DNA of 64,000 bases from Candidatus Zixiibacteriota bacterium (GTDB taxonomy: Bacteria > Zixibacteria > MSB-5A5 > GN15 > FEB-12), in NCBI GenBank assembly GCA_029860345.1, contig JAOUBJ010000013.1:1-64000 (forward strand), in the 5' to 3' direction. A model generated the notes under the pieces. It was not told the origin of the DNA. It made no database searches and worked only from the letters and a program-made list of their open reading frames with translations. Shown here one piece after another: positions 16,283 to 24,586 of this stretch; within the stretch, counting starts at the first letter, position 1, and each line of letters opens with the position of its first letter. The position numbers and the translations under genes are program-made.

Positions 16283-17782
16283 ATGGAACGTAAAGAAGAA
16301 AAATCGGTCGACATCAGAGAGCTTCTGGCGGTCGTACTGAAGCGCAAGTGGCTGGTCGTCATTCCATTGATTCTGGCCACGGCGGCCGGTTACGGCACTA
16401 CGTTCCTGCTGACGCCTGAGTATCGGTCATCGACCATCATCTGGATTGACCGACCTAACAATGTCTCTCGTGAATTGGTCAGCATTATCGGCCGTGAGGC
16501 CAACCCGCGCATGAGCGGCGATGATCGGCGTCGTCAACTGCAGTCACTGCAAAACGAATTGACATCGCAAGCCTATCTGTACCAACTGATCCGTGATCTC
16601 AAACTTGATGTCAATCCGGAGATCAGTCGTCAGGCGGCTCGGATGCGGGAGGGAAATCCTGGTCAGAGCCTGGAGCAGCTGAAGTTCCATCTGCTTTTGG
16701 AGAAGCTTCGGGGCCAGATCGGAGTAGCCTTTGTCGGGGCCGATCAGATTAAAATCACCGTGGAATCGGTCGACCCGGTCGAAGCCAGGAACATGGTGCG
16801 GAGGCTGACAGAAATTCTCGAACAGGAAAAAACGAAATACGAGTTGGAGAAGATTCTCGACAATCAGTCGTTTGCCGATTTGCAACTGGAGCGCACCGAG
16901 TGGGAGTATCAGCAAGCGGTGGATTCGCTCACCGCCGCCCGGGTGCTTCTGACCCAGGTTCAGTTGCCGGAGAATATTTCATCGCAGCAAAACCTCCGCG
17001 AGGTGCGCTCCGATGTCGAGCGACTCGACCTTGAGTCCACCAACGCAGCCTCGGAGCTCCGTTCGCTTGTGTCGCAACTGGAGAGCTATGACCTGGACAA
17101 GTCCAGACTGGAGTACACCGACACTCTGGTGGAACTGCGCGCCGAGATCGACGGCCAGGTGGCGACCTTTGCGGGGCTGATGGAGAAATACGCCTGGGAT
17201 GAACAGACGGTGGTCAGCGCCAATATCAGATTGAACGACAATGCCGGTTTTTTGCAACGCGAGTTGGCCGCCGCCGTCGACCGACAGTTTGCATCTTTTC
17301 CTGATAACCATCGTGATCTCCTGGCCAGATACTTTTTTGTTCGCGAGAACCTCGACATTCTTAACTCCCGGCAGAGCCAGTTGCAGCTTGCCCTTGACCA
17401 GATCGATACTCGGCTCAGCGAAATCCCTCGCCTTGAGGCCCAGATAACCGAACTGGAGCGCAAGGCAACCGATGCCCGCCGTTACCGCGACGCTTTCCGC
17501 TCGGAGGAAACGACCGTGGAGATCCTGTCGGAACGGGCCAAAGATCGCACCAAGTACAAAATCGTGGAACCGGCCCGCGTACCGCTGGCGCCGTTCTGGC
17601 CGGACAGGAAGCAGATTTTGGTGATGGCTTTCCTGCTTGGGTTGGTGATAGGCGGCGGGGCTGTCTTCCTGGCCGAGGTGCTTGATAACTCTTTCAAAGA
17701 AGCCGATGCAGTGGAAGAACTCCTGGGTCTGCCGGTATTGGCGGCCATACCCAAAATAGAAAAACTACCTCGTATACGGTGA
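16283..17782 (+). CDS. Polysaccharide co-polymerase / chain-length determinant (Wzz/GumC-like)
   Basis: A 499-residue inner-membrane protein with a membrane segment near each end (about 23-43, KWLVVIPLILATAAGYG; about 450-470, LVMAFLLGLVIGGGAVFL) and a long periplasmic coiled-coil region between them, as in GumC/PCP-2a proteins. The proline-rich run before the second segment (EPARVPLAPFWPDRK) is typical. The C-terminal tail is short and has no kinase domain; a separate BY-kinase gene lies two genes downstream. It follows the export gene by 18 bp. Confidence 0.9.
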   Translation: MERKEEKSVDIRELLAVVLKRKWLVVIPLILATAAGYGTTFLLTPEYRSSTIIWIDRPNNVSRELVSIIGREANPRMSGDDRRRQLQSLQNELTSQAYLYQLIRDLKLDVNPEISRQAARMREGNPGQSLEQLKFHLLLEKLRGQIGVAFVGADQIKITVESVDPVEARNMVRRLTEILEQEKTKYELEKILDNQSFADLQLERTEWEYQQAVDSLTAARVLLTQVQLPENISSQQNLREVRSDVERLDLESTNAASELRSLVSQLESYDLDKSRLEYTDTLVELRAEIDGQVATFAGLMEKYAWDEQTVVSANIRLNDNAGFLQRELAAAVDRQFASFPDNHRDLLARYFFVRENLDILNSRQSQLQLALDQIDTRLSEIPRLEAQITELERKATDARRYRDAFRSEETTVEILSERAKDRTKYKIVEPARVPLAPFWPDRKQILVMAFLLGLVIGGGAVFLAEVLDNSFKEADAVEELLGLPVLAAIPKIEKLPRIR

Positions 17783-17787
17783 GGCTT

Positions 17788-18909
17788 ATGGAAACTTATC
17801 GACTGAAAAGCAAACTGGTCGAAAACAACAAAGAGTTCATCATTCAAACATCCAACGACTCCGATCCCGGACTTGTTTCAACGGTTGTTTATGTCGATGG
17901 TGATCCCACCGGAACTGTCCAGAGCTTGCACCCCTCCGATGTAAGTTCGGAAGAGGTCCTGGCCCTCGTCAAAACCAAGCATGAGGAGATGAAAAAGGAA
18001 GTCGAGACTCTCCTGGAAGCCTACCGGGTGGTGCGGTCGGACGGGGACAGTCTGAAACTCCATCATCTGGGCATGGCTTTTTATTACAAGCAGTTTTACA
18101 ATGAAGCACGGGAGCTGTTCGAGCATGCGGTACGACTGGACCCACAGATGCATCAGACCTACAATCAACTGGGTCTGACCTATCAGGCACTGGGACAACT
18201 GCCCGAGGCAACCCAGGCAGCTTCTACTGCCGTCGAGGCTCAACCGGGATTTGCCGACTATCGCAACAATCTGGGCGCTGCTTTTCTGGCGGTTTGTTCA
18301 TATAAGCGGGCGGTGATTGAGTTGGAAGAAGCCATCAGGATTAATCTGTACTACTCAGAAGCCTATTTCAACTTAGGACTGGCCCTGATCCGAAATGCAC
18401 TGGGCGGCGATGATACCAGTTTGTTCGAGAATGTGCTCACCAAGTCTACCGACTATTTCAAACGAGCCGCTCTTATCCAGCCTGATCACGAGACAGATGC
18501 TTTTCGCCGAGGGCTGGAGGCGATCGCCGAGTCCGACCTCCAAAGCGCCAATGCCTTGCTGACTTCGGTACAGCAAACCAGGAAAGAACGACATCGTCAG
18601 GATTTCACTACTTTCTACATGCGGTATGTAATGTACCCGGAGTGGGTTTCCGAGGAGGCGGTTGTCGACCGCATTGCTTTCCTGCAAGGAGAACTGGACA
18701 AAAATCCCTCGTATGTCGACCTCTACTCCGAGTTGGGGCGCTGCTATTTCGAGCAATCACGTCTCGCTTGGCAAAAAGGGCTTGAGCAATACCGGCGCGT
18801 CGTAGAAATGAACCCTTCGCTGTCCAAGGTTGCTTCCGATCTCGACGAGACCACTTCGCAATACCAAGAGATATGCAGTCTGCTCAGCCGAATAATGCGG
18901 AGATCATGA
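17788..18909 (+). CDS. TPR protein of the exopolysaccharide operon
   Basis: A 373-residue protein with no signal peptide. The first 90 residues form a compact domain (YRLKSKLVENNKEFIIQTS..., then VYVDGDPTGTV), followed by at least four TPR units (about 95-215; for example HHLGMAFYYKQFYNEARELF and YNQLGLTYQALGQLPEA) and a further TPR-like region near the C-terminus. Start ATG 17788 has GGTGAGG just upstream, overlapping the previous stop. Wedged between the chain-length protein and its presumed kinase, it may bridge the two; its function is not known. Confidence 0.75.
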   Translation: METYRLKSKLVENNKEFIIQTSNDSDPGLVSTVVYVDGDPTGTVQSLHPSDVSSEEVLALVKTKHEEMKKEVETLLEAYRVVRSDGDSLKLHHLGMAFYYKQFYNEARELFEHAVRLDPQMHQTYNQLGLTYQALGQLPEATQAASTAVEAQPGFADYRNNLGAAFLAVCSYKRAVIELEEAIRINLYYSEAYFNLGLALIRNALGGDDTSLFENVLTKSTDYFKRAALIQPDHETDAFRRGLEAIAESDLQSANALLTSVQQTRKERHRQDFTTFYMRYVMYPEWVSEEAVVDRIAFLQGELDKNPSYVDLYSELGRCYFEQSRLAWQKGLEQYRRVVEMNPSLSKVASDLDETTSQYQEICSLLSRIMRRS

Positions 18910-18913
18910 CATC

Positions 18914-19717
18914 ATGAGGCCGAAGCGACTCTCAGTAATTGACAACTTTCGGCTGGAAGCACCCTTTGCGACCGAGTTCCGTCGGCTGCTGCACAAGCTA
19001 CAACAGTTCGAACGACCGACCGAGTTGAAGTCTCTGCTCATTACTTCCGCAATGCTGTCTGAGGGCAAGTCAACGGTCTGTGCCTATCTCGGTATCACCG
19101 CCGCCGTCCACAAGGGCATGAAGACACTGATTGTCGATTGCGACCTGAGACGACCGACCATGCACAAGATGTTTGTCCTGGGTCGCAAGCATGGGATGAC
19201 TGAAATCCTGCAGGAAGGGTTCAGCCCCCGTGATGCCGTCAAGAAGACTTCGGTAGACAAACTCGATATTATTACGTGCGGTGAGTTCCACGCCGAGCCG
19301 ACCGAACTGTTCGATGTCGAGGCGATCGGAACTCTCGTGGATGACATGAAGTTCTACTATGATCTCATCCTGGTCGATGCTGCGCCGGCTCTGCCGGTTT
19401 CCGACCCCATGCTGTTGGCGCCCAAACTCGACGGCGCTCTGCTGATCGTAAAGGCCGGCGCCACTCAAAAAGAAATCGTCCTGCGCGCGCTGGATATCGT
19501 TGATCCGTTAAGACAACGGTTCCTTGGTGTGGTCCTCAACAACATGAATAACACCCTGCCCTATTATCACGATTACCGGTACTACGGATACGAGTACCGC
19601 ACACGCAAGACTCAGGAGAAGATTGTGGAGCAGGCCCGAGACCGGCGCGGACGAAAGAAGAATCCCAGCGGAGAGGCCGACGCTCCGACGGATACCTCCC
19701 GGTCGCATCAAAAGTAA
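18914..19717 (+). CDS. Bacterial tyrosine kinase of the CpsD/CapB type
   Basis: A 267-residue cytoplasmic BY-kinase. Walker A is seen as SEGKSTV (about 48-54), Walker A' as LIVDCDLRRPT (about 73-83) and Walker B as LILVDAAPA (about 152-160). The C-terminus carries a tyrosine cluster (YYHDYRYYGYEYR, about 216-228), the autophosphorylation tail of the family. Such kinases phosphorylate in trans and control polymer length together with a Wzz-type activator, here the GumC-like protein two genes upstream. The form that stands apart from its membrane activator is typical of Firmicutes and of XrtA-linked systems. Confidence 0.92.
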   Translation: MRPKRLSVIDNFRLEAPFATEFRRLLHKLQQFERPTELKSLLITSAMLSEGKSTVCAYLGITAAVHKGMKTLIVDCDLRRPTMHKMFVLGRKHGMTEILQEGFSPRDAVKKTSVDKLDIITCGEFHAEPTELFDVEAIGTLVDDMKFYYDLILVDAAPALPVSDPMLLAPKLDGALLIVKAGATQKEIVLRALDIVDPLRQRFLGVVLNNMNNTLPYYHDYRYYGYEYRTRKTQEKIVEQARDRRGRKKNPSGEADAPTDTSRSHQK

Positions 19718-19730
19718 GCAAGGCGCCGCC

Positions 19731-20597
19731 ATGGTCACTGATCTCAATCTGCTCACTGTAGACCTTGAGGAATGGTTCGTGGTGGAGGCTTTGGCCGGTC
19801 GACACACCTACGAAGACTGGGAACGACTACCCTCCACAGTTGAAAAGAACTGCTTGCGTCTGCTGGAATTGTTCCGGCGGCACGACGTTCAGGCTACTTT
19901 CTTCGTTCTCGGATACGTTGCACAACAGTATCCGAACCTGATTGAGACCATCCACACGGCCGGTCATGAAGTTGCGTGTCATAGTTTTTTTCATCGTCGG
20001 GTCGACAGCCTCGACCGCGAAGAGTTCAGACTAGATACCAGACGTGCCATGAATGCTATCACCAAGGCGTGCGGTGTGCGACCGCTGGGCTACCGTGCGC
20101 CCAGTTGGTCGATCAACGACTCGACCGGTTGGGCTTTCGAGGTGTTGTCCGATCTCGGTTTTGAGTACGATAGTTCGATTTTTCCCATCAAACACGACTT
20201 GTACGGGATGCCCAAAGGACCCCGCGAGATGTTTCGCATGAAATTTGACTCGGGACGCTTCCTTTATGAAGTCCCGGCCTCGACATATCGGGTGGCCTGG
20301 TTCAACCTGCCCATCGCCGGTGGTGGCTACCTTCGCCACTGTCCTTACTGGTACTCAAGTCGGATTATCCGCAAATTGAATCGAGCCGGGCGACCGGCCG
20401 TGGTTTACGTCCATCCCTGGGAGATCGATCCCGACCCGCCGGCCATCGAGGGCTTGTCCAAACTGCAGAGGCTGCGCACTTACGGTTCAACTTCCATCCT
20501 TCTGGCCAAATTGGAAAGGCTGTTGACTGATTTCAGATTCTCAACGGTGATGCATTATATCCAGCGGCGCCGACAACAACAGATCGGTTTTCGGTGA
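19731..20597 (+). CDS. Polysaccharide deacetylase, XrtA/DUF3473-associated type
   Basis: A 288-residue NodB-fold deacetylase starting at ATG 19731; longer upstream starts overlap the kinase gene. The opening LLTVDLEEWF is characteristic of deacetylases linked to exosortase/PEP-CTERM exopolysaccharide systems. Metal-binding residues are the aspartate of TVDLEEW and the histidines of HSFFH (84 and 88). The C-terminal part (about 210-270, ending VVYVHPWEIDPD) corresponds to the DUF3473 extension. It probably removes acetyl groups from the polymer exported by this operon. No exosortase gene is in the window. Confidence 0.88.
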   Translation: MVTDLNLLTVDLEEWFVVEALAGRHTYEDWERLPSTVEKNCLRLLELFRRHDVQATFFVLGYVAQQYPNLIETIHTAGHEVACHSFFHRRVDSLDREEFRLDTRRAMNAITKACGVRPLGYRAPSWSINDSTGWAFEVLSDLGFEYDSSIFPIKHDLYGMPKGPREMFRMKFDSGRFLYEVPASTYRVAWFNLPIAGGGYLRHCPYWYSSRIIRKLNRAGRPAVVYVHPWEIDPDPPAIEGLSKLQRLRTYGSTSILLAKLERLLTDFRFSTVMHYIQRRRQQQIGFR

Positions 20598-20601
20598 CGG
20601 G

Positions 20602-20799
20602 CACGGCTGCAAAAGGGCGCATCGCAAAAGGCACGGCTTGACCGTGTCACCCTTCGACTTCGCTCAGGGTGAGGTTGTGTTGTGCTCAGGTCACGGCTGC
20701 AAAAGGGCGCATCGCAAAAGGCACGGCTTGACCGTGTCACCCTTCGACTTCGCTCAGGGTGAGGTTGTGTTGTGCTCAGGTCACGGCTGCAAAAGGGCG
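20602..20799. repeat. 90-bp tandem repeat, 2.2 copies
   Basis: CACGGCTGCAAAAGGGCG begins at 20602, 20692 and 20782. The two full 90-bp units are virtually identical and contain the dispersed CACCCTTCGACTTCGCTCAGGG module. The third copy breaks off after about 18 bp. The near identity points to a recent duplication. Confidence 0.85.
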
Positions 20800-21276
20800 A
20801 TGCGCGAAAGAGTGATTTATCACCCGCCCGCCGCAAAGCCTCTGGGTGGGGTACCGGACGCGGCGGGAGCGCAGGGTCTCATCCCGCGTTTCGCGGGAAA
20901 GGACCCAGCGCAACGGAGGGGAACAACCAGCCGGGCAAATAGTGCATTGTCATGCCGGCGCAGGCCAGCATCCTGTCATAGAATACAGACCCGGATTCCG
21001 ACCTTGGCCGGAGTGACATGCAGATAGATAGGTTGGATTGTCTTGGACAAGGTCTACTTCGCGCGTGGTGTTGGGCGACCCGGCCCGACACCTGCCGCCC
21101 AATCCTATGGCCGCCCGGCGAGTCGCCTGATAGCATCAGTGCAGCTGTGACTTCAAAAGCATGGTGCTCGATGCCCCGAACGCCCAACTTTTTGCATTAT
21201 TTCCTTGACTATCAACGTATAAGAGTAAAATTTATAGGCAGACATGACTGAGTTTGCTGACAGGAGGTAAATAGAG
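20800..21276. repeat. Gene-free stretch, dispersed modules then unique leader
   Basis: It contains a GTGATTTATCACC hairpin (about 20812-20824), a CAGGGTCTCATCCCGCGTTTCGCGGG unit, a GTCATGCCGGCGCAGGCC unit and TGTTGGGCGACCCGGCCCGACACCTGCCGCCC. From about 21180 the sequence is unique and AT-rich (TTGACTATCAACGTATAAG), probably the promoter region of the next gene, though no well-spaced pair could be fixed. Confidence 0.5.
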
Positions 21277-21984
21277 ATGAAGAGACTGGTAATAGTTGCT
21301 CTGCTGCTTTTGGTGTGTGTCCCTCAGGGCTTCGCAAGGCGCAAAAAGGCCAAGGCCGGCAAGATTGAAAACGGCGTTTTCACCGACAAAGAATACGGTT
21401 TTCAGATGACCCTGCCTGAGAACTGGAAAACGAAAACCGGTGATCAGAAGGGCCATTTCAGACTCACTCTGGTTCAGAAAAACTACGAGGTGCCGCCGGA
21501 TTACCAGGACGCTCCGGACTACACTCAGGTCCCGCGCATAGTCGTGTGGGCCGACACAACTACGCTTGGCGCTGCGGCGTTCATTGATTCGTTGGTCAGC
21601 AATACATTCAAGTCGGACCAGAAAAAGGAAGTGTTCAAGGAGTTTGACTTGCTGAATGAAGCCTCCGCCGGTTCCGGCACCTATAGGGACCCGGTCGTTC
21701 AGAAAGGACGCAAGACGATCAAGATCGACGGCGCCAAAGGTTTGCGCTATAGTGGTCGCGCCACCTACATGAAAGAAGTGGCCCTCTCGGCCTCATCGAC
21801 CGGCGGCGGCAAGCGTGTCCGGGGAGCCTACGGGGGCACCGTGGTGGCCTTGAAGCAGGGAAATACGGTTGTTGTATTCCACATGATGTGTGAGTGGAAT
21901 TACTACAAAGGTATCGACCAGATGATGATGAACATGGTGAATGCTCTTACGTGGGCCGGATCGGACGACGAGAGCAAAAGTTAA
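21277..21984 (+). CDS. Exported protein with PsbP-like opening, unknown function
   Basis: A 235-residue protein with a signal peptide (MKRLVIVALLLLVCVPQGFA, cleavage near 20) and then a basic stretch. The segment TDKEYGFQMTLPENWKTK is the pattern that opens PsbP/Mog1-like domains of exported bacterial proteins. The rest is a mixed alpha/beta region without recognised catalytic motifs. The start is fixed by AGGAGGTAAATAGAG before ATG 21277. It stands alone, followed by a palindrome and the lapA operon. Confidence 0.7.
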   Translation: MKRLVIVALLLLVCVPQGFARRKKAKAGKIENGVFTDKEYGFQMTLPENWKTKTGDQKGHFRLTLVQKNYEVPPDYQDAPDYTQVPRIVVWADTTTLGAAAFIDSLVSNTFKSDQKKEVFKEFDLLNEASAGSGTYRDPVVQKGRKTIKIDGAKGLRYSGRATYMKEVALSASSTGGGKRVRGAYGGTVVALKQGNTVVVFHMMCEWNYYKGIDQMMMNMVNALTWAGSDDESKS

Positions 21985-21993
21985 GTTACAGTA

Positions 21994-22013
21994 TGATCAG
22001 AGATTTCTGATCA
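21994..22013. promoter_or_regulatory. Perfect 8-bp stem palindrome before lapA
   Basis: TGATCAGA-GATT-TCTGATCA is a perfect stem with a four-base loop. It is directly followed by a second hairpin (CACTCGCCA..TGGCGAAGTG, about 22024-22047). No U-tract follows, so termination is uncertain; an operator or mRNA structure in the lapA leader is equally possible. Confidence 0.4.
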
Positions 22014-22084
22014 ACGGGTTCAGCACTCGCCATGGAGTGGCGAAGTGAGATGGTTATAGACAACTAGATCGTGATGGAGGTCCT

Positions 22085-22450
22085 ATGTGGGCTGTCAGGG
22101 CGATATTGATTGTAGCATTGGTTTTGTGTGTAGTTGCATTCGCGTACTATAACACTAACTCGCAGCAGCTTGTTGAAGTCAACCTAATATGGGCTCAATA
22201 TGTTGACGTCCCGTTAATCACGGTCGTGTTTTGGTCGTTCGTGCCGGGTGTTCTGGTGTCGTTGTTTGTGTTCATGTCGGTGTTTATCAAACAGTCGGTC
22301 CAATTGCGCGCGTCCAAGCGGCGGATCAAAGCGCTGGAGGGCGAGGTGACGGCTTTGCGAAATCGTCCGATTGAGGAGTCGGCCGAGTTGCTGGCCTCGT
22401 CAAACGTGAAACCGCCCGGCCAGGCTCCATTGTTCAAGGACGGCAACTAG
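22085..22450 (+). CDS. lapA: LapA-domain (DUF1049) inner-membrane protein
   Basis: A 121-residue protein with two membrane segments (about 3-22 and 41-64) and a cytoplasmic helical tail, the layout of LapA/YciS. The pattern AFAYYNTNSQQLVEVNLIWAQ..VPL fits the family (N...V.vnl). In Escherichia coli LapA works with LapB to control LPS synthesis through LpxC turnover. GGAGG at about 22075-22080 supports the start. The next gene is a LapB-like TPR protein, reproducing the lapA-lapB order. Confidence 0.8.
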   Translation: MWAVRAILIVALVLCVVAFAYYNTNSQQLVEVNLIWAQYVDVPLITVVFWSFVPGVLVSLFVFMSVFIKQSVQLRASKRRIKALEGEVTALRNRPIEESAELLASSNVKPPGQAPLFKDGN

Positions 22451-22462
22451 CGCCGGTGGTGG

Positions 22463-23569
22463 ATGATGCTGGAATATGTAATTGTCTTTGTAGTCCTTTT
22501 GATCGCCTCGGCCGCGCTATATGTTCTCTACGATAGATTCGTGCGGCCGGCCGGTCCAACGGTCGCTTCGCTTTATGTGGAAGCGTTGCAGGACCTTCTT
22601 GATGGCCGTGCGGAAACGGCCTTTACCAAACTTCGCCAGGTGGTCGCCGAAGATTCCTCAAACATTGAAGCCTACCTTTGGTTGGGGCAGATACTCAGAG
22701 ATCACAAGCGGCCCGACCGCGCCCTTCAGGTTCACAAAGATCTCACCCTGCGCACCGACCTGACTGTCACCGAGAAGCAGTCTATTCTCAAACAATTGTC
22801 TCGCGATTATGCCGCCCTGGACGACGACGACATGGCTGAAGCAGCCTTGAAGGAACTCACCACCACCGAGCCTGCCGAGCGCTGGGCTTTCGATCAATTG
22901 CTCCAGATACAACAGAGGCAATCACGGTGGAGCGAGGCGTATGAGACGGCGGCGCGGATTCTCAAGATCGAAGCCAACAAATCAAAAAAACCTCTCGCTG
23001 TGTTCAAGTTTCAGCAGGGGTTGCAATTGAGCAAACAGAAAGAGCACCATAAGGCTCGCATTGTTTTCAAAGAGGCGCTTGGATTGGACCCTTCGTATGC
23101 CGCTGCTTATCTGGCTATCGGAGATTCGTATTGTGATGAAGAGCGTTTTGAGGATGCGGTCAATTTCTGGACTAAGCTGATCGAAGCAGTGCCGACCCAG
23201 GGTCACCGTGCCATCGAACGACTAAAAAAAGCGCTCTTCGATTTGGGACGCTTTGGCGATATCGCTCAGATTTGTGAGGACATCCTTAAACACTCTCCCA
23301 AAGACCTGAAGGCCCGGCTTTCGCTGGCTGAGTTCCATGAGAAAAAGGGTGACATGGAACTGGCTCAGGAATTACTCACGCAAATCGTTGAGGACGAACC
23401 GGACAACCTGGAGGCGATCCTGGAGTTGATTCGGATCTACGGTGAACGAGGCGACAATAAAAAGCTCACCGAATTTCTCAGGCAGGTCCAGCTAAAACGA
23501 GAGAAACTTCGGAAGGGCTCCCCGGAATCGATTCCGGAAGAAGTTGTCGCAGTCACCAGTCAGAGTTGA
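22463..23569 (+). CDS. LapB-like membrane-anchored TPR protein (no rubredoxin domain)
   Basis: A 368-residue protein with an N-terminal membrane anchor (about 4-25) and about eight TPR-like units, resembling LapB/YciM in topology, length and position after lapA. In Escherichia coli, LapB ends in a rubredoxin-type metal knuckle with two CxxC motifs needed for activity. Here the protein ends in a short polar tail and has only two isolated cysteines, so that domain is missing. It is probably a LapB relative or a generic TPR adaptor; orthology is not certain. Confidence 0.72.
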   Translation: MMLEYVIVFVVLLIASAALYVLYDRFVRPAGPTVASLYVEALQDLLDGRAETAFTKLRQVVAEDSSNIEAYLWLGQILRDHKRPDRALQVHKDLTLRTDLTVTEKQSILKQLSRDYAALDDDDMAEAALKELTTTEPAERWAFDQLLQIQQRQSRWSEAYETAARILKIEANKSKKPLAVFKFQQGLQLSKQKEHHKARIVFKEALGLDPSYAAAYLAIGDSYCDEERFEDAVNFWTKLIEAVPTQGHRAIERLKKALFDLGRFGDIAQICEDILKHSPKDLKARLSLAEFHEKKGDMELAQELLTQIVEDEPDNLEAILELIRIYGERGDNKKLTEFLRQVQLKREKLRKGSPESIPEEVVAVTSQS

Positions 23570-23587
23570 AACTACCTTGGACCTTCG

Positions 23588-24586
23588 ATGATGAGACGTC
23601 TAACTGTCACTGTTCTTCTGCTTGTGACACCAGTCTTCAGCAGCGCTGCCACGGACATATACCAACTGATTGTCGAGGGTGATCTCAGGCAGGCGGCGGA
23701 TTCTCTCTCCAGCGTGTCGACGGCCTCGACGCGTGACGGCGACCTTCTGTTCTATGCCGGGTTGATGGAAACCGACGGCGCCAAGGCTATCAAGTTTATG
23801 CAGGCGGCCTTGCAGGCGTCGGTTTCGCCGCTCCACCGTGAGCAGATTTATCGCCGTCTGGCACAGTACTATCATATCAATCGCGACCTGGAGAACCTCG
23901 GCCGTGTCGTGACCGACTACCTCTCTCGTTGGGAGGTCGGTCGCTACCGGGACGAAATGCTGCGCTATTCGATCCTTGTGGACGACCTCCAGGCTCAATA
24001 CGAGTCGGCTTTGCGGCAGCTTGATCACTATGCACTCTCCTACAAGGATGGCGACCCGGGTCTGTGGGGTCGGCTGGACAAGGCCAGGATAATGATGCAT
24101 CATGGCAAGAAGATCGGTGCCGCCAAGGTCCTCAAAAAGCTGGCCCGGAAGAAGTCGGGAGTTGTTGTGCCGCCCGCGATGTATTTGTTGACTCTGGCCG
24201 CCATTGCCGATGGTCGCACCGATGACGCTGTATTCTATCATAGCCTTCTGAAAGAGAGCTATCCCTCGGCGGTAGGTGTCGACGCTTTGCTGGATAGGAT
24301 GAGCGACGTGTCTCCGGCCGGCGCCAGCGATCAAACGGCCAACGAACTGACAGGGACATACTACTCCGTTCGGCTGGGAGTTTTCTCGGTCAAAGCGAAT
24401 GCCGACAACATGGTGGCGGCCTTCAAGCGGTATGGCAAGAAGACCGAGGCGCTCAACAAAAAAATCTCAGACAAAATGTACCACGTCGTCTACATCGGTC
24501 GCTTTTCCGACTACCAATCGGCATCGAGTTTTAAGGAAGCACTTCAGACGGAACACAACCAGGTTTTCCAAGTCGTTGCTCGATGA
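23588..24586 (+). CDS. Exported TPR protein with C-terminal SPOR domain
   Basis: A 332-residue protein with a signal peptide (to about 21, ..TPVFSSAA), a helical TPR-like region (about 25-245) and a C-terminal SPOR domain (about 255-332, YYSVRLGVFSVKANADNMVAAFKR...VVYIGRFSDYQSA). SPOR domains bind denuded peptidoglycan glycan strands at division sites. Its stop overlaps the mutS start by four bases (ATGA), so it is co-translated with mutS, a linkage that reflects operon packing rather than function. Confidence 0.82.
   Translation: MMRRLTVTVLLLVTPVFSSAATDIYQLIVEGDLRQAADSLSSVSTASTRDGDLLFYAGLMETDGAKAIKFMQAALQASVSPLHREQIYRRLAQYYHINRDLENLGRVVTDYLSRWEVGRYRDEMLRYSILVDDLQAQYESALRQLDHYALSYKDGDPGLWGRLDKARIMMHHGKKIGAAKVLKKLARKKSGVVVPPAMYLLTLAAIADGRTDDAVFYHSLLKESYPSAVGVDALLDRMSDVSPAGASDQTANELTGTYYSVRLGVFSVKANADNMVAAFKRYGKKTEALNKKISDKMYHVVYIGRFSDYQSASSFKEALQTEHNQVFQVVAR

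Noticed and set aside
23600-24334. A 244-residue antisense frame inside the SPOR-domain gene
   Set aside because: No ribosome binding site and no domain; the sense frame is clearly coding.
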